Notes under the pieces: model-generated
Seen by the model: the letters and a program-made list of their open reading frames with translations, nothing else
What the model was told of the DNA's origin: nothing
The model's database searches: none
Shown: positions 33,280 to 44,967 of the stretch, one piece after another
How the letters are laid out: each line of letters begins with the position of its first letter
Numbering within the stretch: the first letter of the stretch is position 1
Source of the DNA: Sabethes cyaneus
Taxonomy: Eukaryota > Arthropoda > Insecta > Diptera > Culicidae
Assembly (NCBI RefSeq): GCF_943734655.1
Contig: NC_071354.1
Coordinates: 43,749,744-43,813,743, forward strand
Direction: 5' to 3'
DNA: 64,000 nt
Made by a program: the position numbers and the translations under genes

Positions 33280-34735
33280 GTTATGCTTGCTTCATTTCAG
33301 AGCAAAATCACAAAATTTTCTATAATAAGAGTTTTGTACTCTTCAAAATTTTGTCTGCAAACATTTTGAATGAACGAGAGCAAATTATCTAAATTATTTG
33401 GTGAATATTGAACACTGAAAAAAGAACAAAACGTAATATGCATTGCAGAGACAGCACTGTTCCCAAGCCATCCAAATCCATTTCTGTCAGTTTCTTTTTC
33501 TATAACTATCTTCAAAATGAAGAGATCACTGGCAACCGCATTCAGCAGCTGCAGATCGGCTTCGTGGTTTTTCGCTGCAATAATGGTGTTGCCTACACGA
33601 GCCATGTAGCGGATCGCGCATCTGGAATATTGGAGTGAGGTTACATAATTTATGTTCCTCTCCGTAGGACGATGTGGTGGGTGGATGCGCAACATGCATA
33701 TTGACTGCGGGCTGAAATTCTGCACCCCAGGGACGCGAAATATGATTTACGGATCGGGCGCAACGTGATGCTCGCTAGCGATAAGCAAGTGTTTTGCATG
33801 TTCATTTTTCCAACGAAATGCATTCAATCGATACCGCCGCCCTTGCGAAGGAGGCTTTTTCACGAAACCGCGATCAAGATTGGTCTTAAGCTGGATTCCT
33901 ACGAAATTGGTTAGTTTCTAATGTTGCTAAATGGCCTAGTGCTCTCGGAATGGTTTATGCCAGTACTAGTTTCCCTTTTTCCCGTGTGAATTGGTCCATT
34001 ACCCAGCTGACTCATACCGTACGACTACCGAGCAGTTATCGTTCACCGAGAGTATTCGAACGAACGCTATTGGAATGCAACGTCGTGTCCCTTGTGTAAT
34101 GCTTTTTTATTTTTATTTTTTAATATTTATGAGAAATCACTACACTTCTTCCGACCTTCGTGAAGGCATCCATAAATCTCACCGGCAGCCGGCACTTCGT
34201 CCAGGTGACTGGCAGAATACGTAGCAATGTGATAACGTTATGAATTCAATCATCTCCCAGCGGACGTATCTAGGCGAGTAATCTCCTGTCCGAAGTGGTA
34301 AAATATGGGTGACAGTGAGTAAAGATATTCCTAATTAGCGGAGTATGCCGGCCCTAGAAAACCATCAATCACACGCGTGTGGGATTCACCATTCTCGGCG
34401 GCCGTTGGGGAGGTAAACCCTTTCGCGTCCATGTTCGAAAAATTACTACCAAATTTTATTTTCCAAGAACGTTCATGCAGTCAAATTCTACCTATGTTAC
34501 TACGGTATAGACCAACCTCGTTTTTTATGTCTTGATCTTTAATGTGGTCAGGCAGAGGTTTCCGTTCCAGAAAATTTTTTCAAACAGATATTTTTTCAAA
34601 TATTTTTTCAAACAGATATTTTCCCTAAATTGCTGAGAAAATTTTTCTTACATTTTTATAAAAAAATGTTTATTCTTCGACGCTCAAGAGTTATAAACTT
34701 TTGAACTTTTCTTGGAAAATCAGAGGATCATTGAG
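33280..34735. other. No confident gene
   Basis: A reverse-strand ORF at 33297-33725 (142 codons) contains a short stretch (about 33530-33640, residues RCAIRYMARVGNTIIAAKNH) with coding-like codon use preceded by a pyrimidine-rich AG. I recognise no domain and find no good donor, so an exon is possible but unproven. The rest is AT-rich. Confidence 0.3.
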
Positions 34736-34739
34736 GTAA

Positions 34740-34866
34740 CACCTGCTAGGTTCGTAGTTCGTTACCATTTACATACCAAGCTTGGCAATCCGCGAGTCAA
34801 ACCAAGCTATAATGGGAGCTGATTATAACTGGATTAGAATCCAATTTTTCTCCCAGGCCCCCGTGA
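34740..34866 (-). mobile_element. SINE-like fragment related to 42486-42640
   Basis: On the reverse strand GGATTCTAATCC stands where the sister copy has GGTTCGAATCC (Pol III B box), followed in both by GTTATAAT, a short variable segment and ATTATAGCTTGGTT. Diverged and truncated. Confidence 0.45.
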
Positions 34867-34937
34867 TTCGCCGATAATACTTAATCCTTGAACCACAGAG
34901 AACTAGTAAAAGATAATCTCTATACCTGAAATTAAAT

Positions 34938-35035
34938 AAAAAGAAAACTTCCAAATTAAATTCCACTATTTATATTTACACGTGACAGTTACGTATTTCG
35001 CCTACGACTTGCAGGCTTCATTAGTGTCGGTTTTC
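34938..35035 (-). mobile_element. PLE-like terminal fragment with near-complete hammerhead-like motif
   Basis: The reverse strand contains CTAATGA, then GCCT-loop-AGGC able to form stem II with one bulged A, GAAA, and a self-complementary TACGTA. Compared with the hammerhead consensus, G5 is A and the base after TACGTA is A instead of U. The sequence downstream (GGAATTTAATTTGGAAG, then TTTTC) is homologous to the arms of the palindrome at 33060-33266, so it belongs to the same family and supplies the half missing there. Confidence 0.5.
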
Positions 35036-35165
35036 GAGTTCCCTCTCTCCCTTTCTCTCTCATTATCTCATTCATTCTCTCTCATTCTCTATCATTTCCT
35101 ATCATTCTCTCTTATTTTCCCTCATTCTCTCTCATTTTATTATTTTCTCATTCTCTCTTTCAGTT
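35036..35165. repeat. TCTCATTC-rich low-complexity tract
   Basis: Imperfect TCTCTCATT units. The complementary word GAGAATGAGA builds 35985-36365. Confidence 0.85.
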
Positions 35166-35325
35166 TCTGTCAATACGTCACTTTTCGTGGCTAACATCCC
35201 AAAGAACAATGTGAGTTTTAGTACACTCTTATTGCGGTTTTAATGACAATTTTGATCATGAAAGCATTCATAAGAGTGAATTAAAACCCAAATTGTTACT
35301 CGGAACTTTAACCCTAACGTGCAAC

Positions 35326-35359
35326 GCGCGCGTGTGTGTGTGCGCGTGTGTATGGGTGT

Positions 35360-35410
<51 letters not shown>
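35326..35410. repeat. (GT)n microsatellite
   Basis: A long GT run with a few CG and TA interruptions at its start, passing into GAGAGA. Confidence 0.95.
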
Positions 35411-35984
35411 GGAGAGAGAGAAAGAGAGAGTGAGGAGAGACAATGATAGAAAATGAGAGAGTATGAGATAGAGAAAATGAAAGAGAGAACATCAATACAT
35501 CAGTTACGTCTTTCGTGAATTCTGTTTCAAGCCTGAATACTGTATAATCCGTTAAACAGCTATATAAATCGGAAACTATTTATTGAAAAATTGAAAAGTA
35601 GTTAAGTCAAACAAAGGTGCAGTTAGTAGCACTATTCAAAGATCATCCCGCTTGGAGTTTCGTCGTGGCTGAGCGTGCCATTTCCCGCTTGGTTGGCTCT
35701 GGAGTTACGATTGCAGTCGGGATTGTGCTGTGGATTCAATTGGGCCTGGTTGTACCTGGACTTTGCTGTTGTTGTGCGGTCTGTTCACACCTGGAGTTTG
35801 TTGTTGCTGTCTGTCCTGATTTGTAATCGATGAGACCGGTGAGTCAGGCTTGACCAAATGACTTGACAAATCACGTGGCACGTGTTTAAAATAGTTGAAG
35901 AATTCAAACTTCCAATTTCAATTTCCAATTCCAATTCCAATTTTTCTGCGCAATGAATCTTTAGGATTCAAAGGGGCAGTCTCA

Positions 35985-36365
35985 TTCTCGTATCCTTATA
36001 ATTGGGAGAGCATAAGCAAGTGAGAGACAATAAGAAAGTGACAGAGGAATAGACAGAGAGAATAAGGAAGTGAGAGCGAATGAGAGATAATGAGAGGGAA
36101 AGTGAGATTAAAACGAACGAGAGAATGAGAGACTGAGAGGACAATGAGAGACTGAGAGAACGAGATGTGATACTGGGCGAATGAGGCACTGACAGAATGA
36201 GAGAAGAGCTGAGAATGAGACTGAGAGAACAAGAGAATGACAGACTGAGAGACCGAGAAAACGAAAAAGAGACTGAGAGAATGAAACGGAGCGACTGAAA
36301 GATTGAAAAGGAAAGACTGACAGAATGAAAGAGACAGTATGAGAGAATGAGCGAGAGATACTATT
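35985..36365. repeat. GAGAATGAGAGACTGA-type word repeat
   Basis: About 380 bp of degenerate 14-18-bp units. Overlapping reverse-strand ORFs rich in Ser and Leu arise from the composition. Confidence 0.85.
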
Positions 36366-37094
36366 TTGATAAAACAAAAGCCTAATATCTTGTAATTGTC
36401 CAACAGCTTCCAGCAAAACTTAGGAATTTACTTTACTAGATTCAATCAGAAACGTGTAAAAACTGTTTTCTTCATTTATCAGATGAATTTCCACATCTGA
36501 AAGATGAATTTCTGGTACGAAAATGTCGATTTAACTCTTTAATGACAAATTTTAGCAGCCCTCATTAGGACTGATTGACCTTGAAATACTTAGTGACGAT
36601 GGTGAAGTTTGCATGAACTTAATTTTTTTTTTAATTTTTAATATTGTACCACTTTATACCATAGTCAAAGCGGCATAATTGTGCACGGTCTGAAAAACTT
36701 ACTCGAAGTAAGAAAAAAACCTTGCTGATTTTTGCATTCCTTTTATGGACAGTTTTGGAATGCGCTTTTGCTTGAAGTTGATCTTTCGTTCTGTGGTTTA
36801 AGCCCAAGACTTTGCTTTTTTGACTTGGAAATACTTAGCGATGGCGAATGAGCCTTCATGATGGCGAAGCGATGGCGACTGATTTTCGCGATTTTTCTCG
36901 TTTTTCATCGTTTATTGCTAGGTTTCCAGGTCCATAATGGATGCCATGGTAATCCTGAAGTATGTATATGTCCACCAATTGAACAACTTAGCAATAATGC
37001 CAATGTAATGAGGAAAAGTCAAAACAAAGGGTGTGCAACAATCAGGCGTGAGGTGTGCAATAATAAGACTTGAAGGTTATTTTGGTGTGCAATA

Positions 37095-38626
37095 AGGCCA
37101 TTGCAAATCATATTTAAAGTTTTTGTCACCCCCCCCCCCCCTTGGAAATTGGCTTGAAAAATCGGGGGGCAAAAAAATAATTTGTAGGATATGAGTCAAA
37201 TTTCTTTTTATAAAATCAATCGTCTGTGGGCTCTACAGTCTGAAAAACTCGAAAAATGAGTCTCCGAGTTGAATTAATGCTTCTAGCACGAAACGAAAAT
37301 CGTCCAAAAAAAATTTCCTTCGTTTTTGTCTTTTTTCGTATATTTTTGCATAGAAAATAATAACGTATATGTTATAAGCAAGAATAGATTCGGTTTTCAC
37401 GTTTAAGTGGCTACTACCTGGAAAAACCTGGAATTGTCAGGGAATTTGAAATTACCTGGAAAAACCTGGAATAATCAGGGAATTTTTAACAAAATTAGGG
37501 AATTTTTCAAACAACCCCAATGATCGATTCATTGAGTAGTCAAGAACACTTAGAAATAGATAAAGAAGTACGGCACAGAAGCGATAGATTGGGTTATCGA
37601 TAATTAGTTCAGTGTTTTGCAAAGAGCCTTATTCTGCGAGGCAGGTGAAGTGATTAACAAATTTAGTTTGCACTCACTTCGCGCGTTTCGTTTGGCGTTA
37701 GTCAAGTCGAATCGAATGACATTGAAGTTTCAGGACAGATATTTTGCGGCAAGCGACACAATTCGCAGAACATCGAAGTAAATGCCAGTGGCACCGCAGC
37801 GAAATTCGGTTTTCGAGAAAAATGTTGGAGAAATTCCACTGACTCACGGCAGTACATAAACTTGCCATACTGTTGTAACAAATTGTAACCGAAATGCGGG
37901 TGTAGCGACCCTACCTTCTACGTTACGAATTTTTGGCTCTATCTTGGACACGGAAGAGTAAATCCCGATCAATCCATGCAAAGTGAAATAAACCGCGCTG
38001 GTCAGAAAGTAGAACAGCCACCAGTGGCAAAGCGAAATTAAAAATTAGCTCAATTAAACTGCTTTTTTGCATGGCTTATGGCTCGAAGAACGAACATTAA
38101 ACATACGAACATTTCCGCATGGCTGGCAGGAAAAGTACCACGGCGGGTTCGAGAGCTAGCCGCAATGGGCACTAAAACTCCGCTTGCGCCTGAGTTTGCG
38201 AATAAACTTGCGCGGGAAAAAGAACAGATGAGGAACTTACGGGAGGAGTGTAATTTGCTGGTCGGCAGAATAAGAGAAAGTGATTGAAGAATTCGCCTAG
38301 GGAAATAGAGTAGGTGGGGAAATTTTTCTCAATACCTCGTAGATTGCTAAACAATTCAAATATCAATGATCGAAACACATTTTCAGTTAAAATTATATCG
38401 CAATATGAAACCTAGAATTTTATTAAACACCGGGAAAAACCTGGAAAAATCAGGGAATTTGGTTTTTCGTATCCAGTTGCCACCCTGTTAAACCTTAAAT
38501 AAAAATTTTTAAAAACCATGTTTTTTTGCTCGATTAAAAAATTCACTTTGTTTTTTTTTCGCCCCCCCCCCTTCAGTGGCCGAACACCGGAAGGACAAAA
38601 ACTTTATAAAATATTTGTAATGGCCT
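37095..38626. mobile_element. Outer 1.5-kb TIR element with C-run ends
   Basis: The left end AGGCCATTGCAAATCATATT, then AAAGTTTTTGTCACC and a C-run, is mirrored on the right by a C-run followed by GACAAAAACTTTATAAAATA and TTTGTAATGGCCT. The C-run/G-run next to each TIR is a family signature also seen at 11481-11530. A second element (37406-38487) is nested inside. No target duplication is certain (flanks AATA and AATT). Confidence 0.65.
37406..38487. mobile_element. Inner element with ACCTGGAAAAACCTGGAA ends
   Basis: The left end has GTGGCTACT then two ACCTGGAAAAACCTGGAA/TCAGGGAATT units. The right end has AACCTGGAAAAATCAGGGAA and closes with GTTGCCACCCTG, the inverse of CAGGGTGGCAAC. CAGGG-type TIRs suit hAT elements, but the left terminus is eroded and no 8-bp duplication is visible. 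A 69-codon ORF at 38078-38287 has no recognisable domain. Confidence 0.5.
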
Positions 38627-41473
38627 AATTGGGTGAAGAGTTGATATGCAAAAAACATATTTTACACGGTTTTTGTAAGGTCTTTCTCACAAATGGCTAT
38701 GGGAACCTATTTTATATTAGAAAGCGGTTTTGTAAAAAAAATCTGCTTTCATTTGTTGGAAAGCATCAAATAGCTGTAGACAAGTGCGTAGCTGTGCAAC
38801 AATTGGCAATTTAACCCATACTTTATTGAATTGAATTTGAATTTTTTTTGCTGATTTTCGAAAATTATATAGTTTGAAATTACATTACTGTTTCGTGCTA
38901 GAAGCGTTTACATTCCGTACACTTATTTTTCGAGTTCTTTAAGCAATAAGGTGCTCAGAGAAATGATTTTATACAAAAAAGTTTTACTTAAAGTCCTCGA
39001 CTTTCAAATCCAATTTTGAAGGAAGGATGACAAGAACTTTAGGGAGGGGGTCTAGGCAAATGTGACATCCGTCGAAGAAAATTTATTCTCAGACAAAGGC
39101 TACAAAAACTCATCGATTTATTTCGATTTTCGAACTTATCTTACTTCAGAAGATCGCAAGAGGACCCGACATCGTCGAAACAAATAAAAGACGCTGATTC
39201 TCTTCTACCTTCTCTTCACTCAAAAAACGACTTGTTTCATTTGTTGAATAGAATCTTTCAAGCAAGCTTCAATTGAAGCTCGTAATTGTTTCAGTGGACG
39301 GCACCGAAAGTCGGGCACGATTTGCCTGTGTTACACTAGATTAATTATACCATGCGTTACATTAAAGGATAGATGTAAATCAATTTCAGTTCATTTTTCA
39401 TTTTTTCATTTCAAATTTTGCTTTAAATTTCGTTGATTCGTGAATTTTATTGAGTAATTTCCCAAGCACTCGAACCCAAAGGGTTGCAATCTGTGACAAC
39501 AATAAAAAATGCACAACTGTTGCCGAGAAAGGAAAATCTATCACCCTGTTAGCCTTTTGGTTTTGTCTGCTTTGTGATGCGCTGCGGACCATAGATGGTC
39601 GGACGAAAGATGACATAAATCATAACCCGTCAATCCGATAAAAATCACAGTGAGTGAGCAAGCTTTGTGAACCGATCAGCGCTGTTCCGACGGGTGGAAT
39701 GTTGGAATCTTTAGTTCTTTTTTTGCACAGCTCATTGTGCAGCCGCACTCGGAGACGGAATCAGAAGCAGCATCGGCCGGGACTGGGTGATGATAAATTG
39801 TGCCTGCCGCTGAAGAGTACACCACTGGCACTGCCATGCGGCAGAGAGTTATTGATTTCACGATAGGTTGACACACCAAGCCAAGCTGATTCATAAAACT
39901 AAAACGTATATGTCAATTAATAGTGATATCGTTGATAAATCCAACCGGTAAAAAATTTAAAAATGCATTCAAGATTGCTCTCTCAGACAGGTCTGAGGGA
40001 AATTGAATTCTGCTAGTTATTTACTACTACATCAAGTCCCAAATCAACTTTTAAGCGTGATACTTGATTGTATTGACATACCCGGAAATTGATAATTTGT
40101 ACCAAAAAAACTAATAGCTTAGTTCAATTCCGTAGTTGAAATTCTTTCGAATCTGTACATTGTCAGCTAACTGGGCCAAATTAAACGTTACCGACCGAAT
40201 TGAATGGAAGCAATCAGCAAAAACACATTTTCACATGGGAGCTCCCGAAAAAGAGCCACTCGCGAAAGGGGGCAATCGGCATCAGCTGTAATAATAATTT
40301 ACAACCGCATTGAGCATGTTAACACCGCATGATGCTGCCACTCACTTGTGTTTCTTCGCCGCTCCTGTTTTGATCGTCACCGTCCGTGACACGTTCCCTC
40401 CACCGCACCGCACTGCACCGGTGGCTACCCGAATCGAGTATCGAGAGCTTGCCCGTAGCTTGTCCCGTGCCCTCGGTGAAACGCTTCCATTCGAGCTGGC
40501 GAATCGTGAGCGCGTAAACACGTTAAAAATTTAACGCAAAACACGCGCGCAATCGCACAAAACAGTAGTAAATTTAAAATTGATTTTCAATTCGAACATA
40601 AATTTTCGTACGATCTGTTCAGCAGTCTGTAGCACCAGCAGCAGCGGTCGTCGAGAAGTTGAGAAATTCAAACGAGCCTATATGGGCTGCCCCCCAATCC
40701 GATAAAGAGTGTGTTCCGCAGTCTGTTTGCCGCCCGGGAAAAGATGAGAAATATATCGGCGTGAAATAGTCGCAGCCGCAGTCGTTCCGAGGGCCTGCGA
40801 TAGCTTGCCGCGCGGTCGTGGATTGCCAGCCGCTTTGAGCTTCCATACATAAAACATGGCCATATTTCGTGTTTATTGGATTTCTATGTTCCTGTGGGCT
40901 ATTTTCTCGCTGCACTGATGTGTGTACGCTCATAATTAACGATTCAAGACGTGTGCAATGTTATGCTCTCGTTTTGCAACCAATCGCTAGGAGGCAGCCA
41001 CGGCAGCAATGGAAATGGCATCATATGGGATGCCCGGCCTCCCTCAAACAAATAGCTGCCGCACGGCAGAGCGGAAAACTGCGATGATTGGCCAGCCAGG
41101 GATGGCTTTCGAATGGCGCGGTACTCCAAAGCGTGCGTTTGTGCGCCATAATTTGCTTTTCTATAGCGATTGTGCTGAGTTTAATTTTTGGCAGAGGCCG
41201 GTGTCCGTTTTGTTACGGGTAAGAAAGATTGTTCCGAGTGGGTTGCGTAGTACTGATTGATGCACAAAAGAGCCAAAAGCGTCCGGGGTAGTAAGTATTC
41301 ACAATTTAAGATTGATATTGGTAAAACACTTCAATATTTAGATTTTCTCTTGTTTTGCATATTTGTTGATGTTACTTATTAGATTAGCGTTGCGAAAACA
41401 CTGGAGGAAATGGGTTAAGCTTCTCCGCACACACCACCGTGAAGTCCTATCGATCGACAACTTCACTTTACTA
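38627..41473. other. No recognisable gene
   Basis: AT-rich to about 40.2 kb, then more GC-rich between about 40.3 and 41.2 kb with several short ORFs on both strands. I find no domain, splice pattern or transposon end that would support a gene. Confidence 0.4.
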
Positions 41474-41481
41474 CTTATATA

Positions 41482-41772
41482 CAGGGATGCCACATAAAAT
41501 TCTGTGTTTTTTATTGGAAAAATCTGGCCATCTGTACAGCGAGGAAAAATATCTGTGCAAAAATCTGTCCAATGCAAAGCAATGAGAGTGAAAGAGACGG
41601 AGAGTCATTTTGTTGACTATTTCCGTCTCTTTCACTCTCATGTAAGAGCTCAAAAATCTGTTTAATGTGTGTAATTGGCGAAAATCTGTATTCTGTGCAT
41701 ACAGATTCTGTACAGGCGATTTCTTTCAAATATCTGTTAAACACAGAATAATCTGTGCATGTGGCAACCCTG
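41482..41772. mobile_element. 291-bp hAT-type MITE with internal hairpin
   Basis: The left end CAGGGATGCCACATA is the imperfect inverse of the right end (TGTGGCAACCCTG). An exact 8-bp duplication CTTATATA flanks it (41474-41481 and 41773-41780), the size produced by hAT transposases. CTGTG/CACAG words are repeated through the interior. A hairpin with 20-bp perfect arms (ATGAGAGTGAAAGAGACGGA and its inverse, about 41582-41642) sits near the middle. Confidence 0.85.
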
Positions 41773-41944
41773 CTTATATAGGTAAAGTCGGAGGAATTTT
41801 AACTTGAAATTTATATGAAAATGTGGATCGATGGAGAGGCATGGCACATGGTGAAAGTGTTGAGGCTCGTGGCACTTTAATAGAGTGGGAGCTTGACCAA
41901 ACTCGTGACTTTAGTCATGACCTTGAAATGCGGTCAGGCATATA

Positions 41945-42155
41945 TTAATATTTTTTTTTGAAACGATGATTCTACAATTGATGAAGGGACGGTAAGGGAA
42001 AGTAATGAAGAAGGATTTTTTTTCCGGGAATGAAGGGGAAGGGTGGAAAGGAAGGGGGGGTTAATAGGTAGCTATGCTTAACGACAACTTGTTAAGCATA
42101 GCTACCTATTAACCCCCCTTCCTTTCCACCCTTCCCCTTCATTCCCGAAAAAAAA
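41945..42155. repeat. Inverted duplication with ~58-bp near-perfect hairpin
   Basis: Arms at 42025-42082 and 42091-42147 are identical in inverse except for one G in a G-run, around the 8-bp loop GACAACTT. The left arm continues outward (to about 41945) as a reverse copy of a unit that also occurs in direct orientation at 42655-42800. The palindrome is therefore a head-to-head pair of one family, one member truncated. Confidence 0.85.
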
Positions 42156-42163
42156 GAGTGAGA

Positions 42164-42881
42164 GCGCCATTATTAGTCCTATTGGCTATATTGGTCCTAG
42201 TTTAATGCAATCATCCATATCTGCAATGAATGGCTATATCAACCATATTGTAATCGCATTTTGTTTGAAGAATATATGAGACTTCCATTTGGATTAGAAA
42301 AACTCCGAGATAATTATAGACCAACCTCGAGGTTTTAGTCCTGACCTCGTCGTCGTCCTGAAAGTAAAAACAAGTTAGATTGACTTTTCGGTCGGTGGTT
42401 TCTACAGTTGACGAAGGAAGAGGCATAATTTGTGTGTCTAAAAATAACCCAAAACCAGATACGTCGCTACATTAATAAGGAAGGTAGCGCAGTTTCCTTT
42501 TGTCCAGCGCCTCTATGGTTCTTGGTACCAAGTACCAGCGAGCCACACGCCCTGGCGGGTGTTGTGGGTTCGAATCCCGTTATAATGTCTGATTATAGCT
42601 TGGTTCGACCTATGCACCTTCCAGCATTGGACAAAAGCTAAGAGTCGCAACGGCAACTTGTTAAACGTAGCTACCAATTACCCCTCCTTCCCCCCCCTTA
42701 CCTTTCCACTCTTTCCCCACCATTTTTCCAAATAAATTTTCATTACTTCTCCTACTGTCCCTTCATCAATTGTAGCACTACCGTTTCAAAAGAATATCCG
42801 AGATAATTGTTTACCATCGCAGATATAGATGATTGTAGCTATCATCACTACCAATACAGGTAATAGCACTAATAATGGCGC
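42164..42881. mobile_element. ~718-bp TIR element with GCGCCATTATTAG ends
   Basis: GCGCCATTATTAGT at the left (42164) is mirrored by ACTAATAATGGCGC at the right, and similarity continues for roughly 80 bp each side (AATCATCCATATCTGC versus its inverse). The interior holds a SINE-like unit (42486-42640) and a third copy of the adjacent hairpin family (42655-42800). No clear target duplication. Confidence 0.55.
42486..42640 (+). mobile_element. SINE-like unit with perfect Pol III B box
   Basis: GGTTCGAATCC at 42567-42577 is an exact B box. The flanks cannot fold into a tRNA, so this is a tRNA-related SINE and not a tRNA gene. CTTTTGTCCA near the start (about 42496) and TGGACAAAAG near the end (about 42629) are inverse copies. 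A diverged relative lies at 34740-34866. Confidence 0.5.
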
Positions 42882-43074
42882 CGTCATCCTAATACAGCAA
42901 AAACACTGGGTTACTGAGTTGATTACGTGACCAGAATTTCATAATTTTCAATTCGAATAAATCCAAATTTACTCATAATGTCAATTCTATAAGTGAGGTA
43001 TAAATTTTTCTTCAATCTTTATCTTGTACGAAGCTACGCAAATAAACGCAAATTAATTCCACTATTAAGGGGAA

Positions 43075-43165
43075 GTCTCCCAGTACCGGACACCTAAGGA
43101 TTTTGACATACATAAAATCAACTCTTAACATAACTTCAGTTTTTATTCACTAGAAAAGTAATTTA
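43075..43165 (+). repeat. Left copy of a CCNGTACCGGACAC repeat
   Basis: GTCTCCCAGTACCGGACAC followed by CTAA and a TTTTATTC word. Its partner, in the same orientation, is at 44968-45045, and the retrotransposon relic lies exactly between them. Confidence 0.6.
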
Positions 43166-43175
43166 GAAGACTATT

Positions 43176-44940
43176 TCCCAATAAAATTTGGTTCCACATA
43201 TTTGCATTACTAATGAACCATTTCAGAAGCATTACAACGAAAATGTAGCTGAGTCCCCGTTGGAGTCTGCAAACTTGTTCTCATCCTTCTTTCGAAGTGT
43301 GCAAAGTAACAACTTACCACTTTCGTCTGAGGAGTATTTGAACAGTTTGCCGTTGTTTGATCTGAGCATGCTGCTTTTTACTTTTTCGGATAGTGACGTA
43401 ATGCGGAAGCTGCAATCAGTTGACGATTCGAAGGGCGCCGGAGCTGACAGCCTGCCACCGGTCCTCTTCAAAAACTGTGCTGCGACACTCGCGATTCCTG
43501 CAAGAATTATTTTTAATCAATCCATGTCGGAAGGAACTTTCCCGAATGTGTGGAAAACTGCTGCTATTACACCTGTTCATAAAGCAGGTAGCACTCACGA
43601 CGTTAAGGACTACCGCGGAATTTCGATTCTGAGTTGTTTGCCGAAGGTATTCGAAAGCCTTATCCACGATTCACTTTACCCGAAAGTTCATCATGTGATT
43701 TCGGAATGGCAGCATGGATTCGTGAAAAAACGTTGGACAGTTACCAACTTGATGGCATATGTTTCTTCACTAACGAGTGCGCTTGAAAAACGTCAGCAAA
43801 TTGTTGCAGTTTATGTTGATTTTGCAAAAGCCTTTGATAGAGTACCACATTCTTTGATGATAGCGAAGCTGGGAAAATGGGATTTCTTGAATGGTTGACA
43901 CGGTGGATATTGTCATATTTCACCAGTCGCATTGCAGTCGTACGTATTAATGGAACCAAATCCCTACCATTTGAGATTCAATTCGGTCTGCCCCAAGGGA
44001 GTCACCTGGGCCCACTACTGTTCATTCTCTTTGTAAACGACTTGTGTTCCACGATAAAATCGTCCAAGTATATGTTTGCCGACGATCTGAAGTTCTATCG
44101 GGTAGTTGCTTCCAGTGTTGACTGCTCTGCCATACAATCCGACATTGATTCGTTGTTAAATTGGTGTAAACCCAACGGAATGGACGTGAATGTGCAAAAA
44201 TGTAATGTCATCTCATTCTGCAGAAATAGGCATCTCACCTTGTTCGATTACAGAATGGATTCAGCCAGAATCACCCGAGTTGATTCTGTTAAAGATTTGG
44301 GCATTCTTCTAGACAAAAAATTGTGTTTCACTCCGCACATTACAGCGACCACTGCTAAAACGTACGCTATTCTGGGCTTCATAAAAAGGAATACGCAGCA
44401 GTTTACCGACTCTTATTGCTTGAAGTCTCTATACTGTGCGGTTGTACGCAGTGTCCTTGAGTACGGGGCGCTTGTATGGGCGCCCTACCACGCCGTCCAT
44501 ATCAACCGGATCGAACGAATCCAGCGTCACTTCGTTCGGTACGCTCTGCGGTTGCTGCCCTGGGATGATCCAATTCGACTGCCTCCTTACGAACATCGAT
44601 GCGCTTTAATACGCCTGCCAACGTTAGCGAATAGGAGGGCTTTGCTGCAACGACTATTTAGTTTTGATCTGCTAGGAGGTAATATCGACAGCCCGGAGCT
44701 CCTAAGTCGAGTCCGATCGTTCCACCAAGGCATACTCGACGAGCTGATTTCTTTAGGCTTCCATTGCACCGTAGTCAGTTAGCTCAAAACAATCCATTTG
44801 ACGTATGTTATCGTGTATTTAATACTGTTTCTGACGATTATGATTTTAATGTTACTGGGAATACTTTCAAACTTAGAATAAGTAATTACTAAGAACTGTC
44901 TGTACGAAATTTCGAAGACTAGTAAATAAATAAATAAAAT
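43176..44940 (+). pseudogene. Jockey/CR1-group non-LTR retrotransposon, RT nearly complete
   Basis: The first frame (43188-43898, 236 residues) carries the pre-RT and finger blocks: VWKTAAITPVHKAG (about residues 121-134), DYRGISILSCLPKVFE (141-156), QHGFVKKR (175-182) and motif A YVDFAKAF (209-216). A frameshift near 43877 leads to the second frame (301 residues) with LPQGSHLGPLLFILFVNDL (38-56), catalytic FADD (67-70), VLEYGALVWAPYHAVH and LPPYEHRCALIRL. A second frameshift near 44775 leads to the final residues (NNPFDVCYRVFN, VSDDYDFNVTGNTFKLRI) and a stop near 44892. A short 3' UTR ends in a TAAATAAATAAAT tail. The endonuclease is missing. Both catalytic motifs are intact, so only two frameshifts and the 5' truncation disable it; it is the youngest long RT here. 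Confidence 0.9.
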
Positions 44941-44967
44941 CGATAACAATCATTACTTAAAAATAGT

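Noticed and set aside
33297..33725. 142-codon reverse-strand ORF
   Set aside because: Only a ~110-nt part looks coding-like and no acceptable donor follows; kept as a note, not as a gene.
38078..38287. 69-codon ORF with a charged C-terminus
   Set aside because: It lies inside a nested non-autonomous element and has no recognisable domain.
42567..42577. Perfect Pol III B box suggesting a tRNA gene
   Set aside because: No acceptor or anticodon stem can be formed around it; the unit fits a SINE better.
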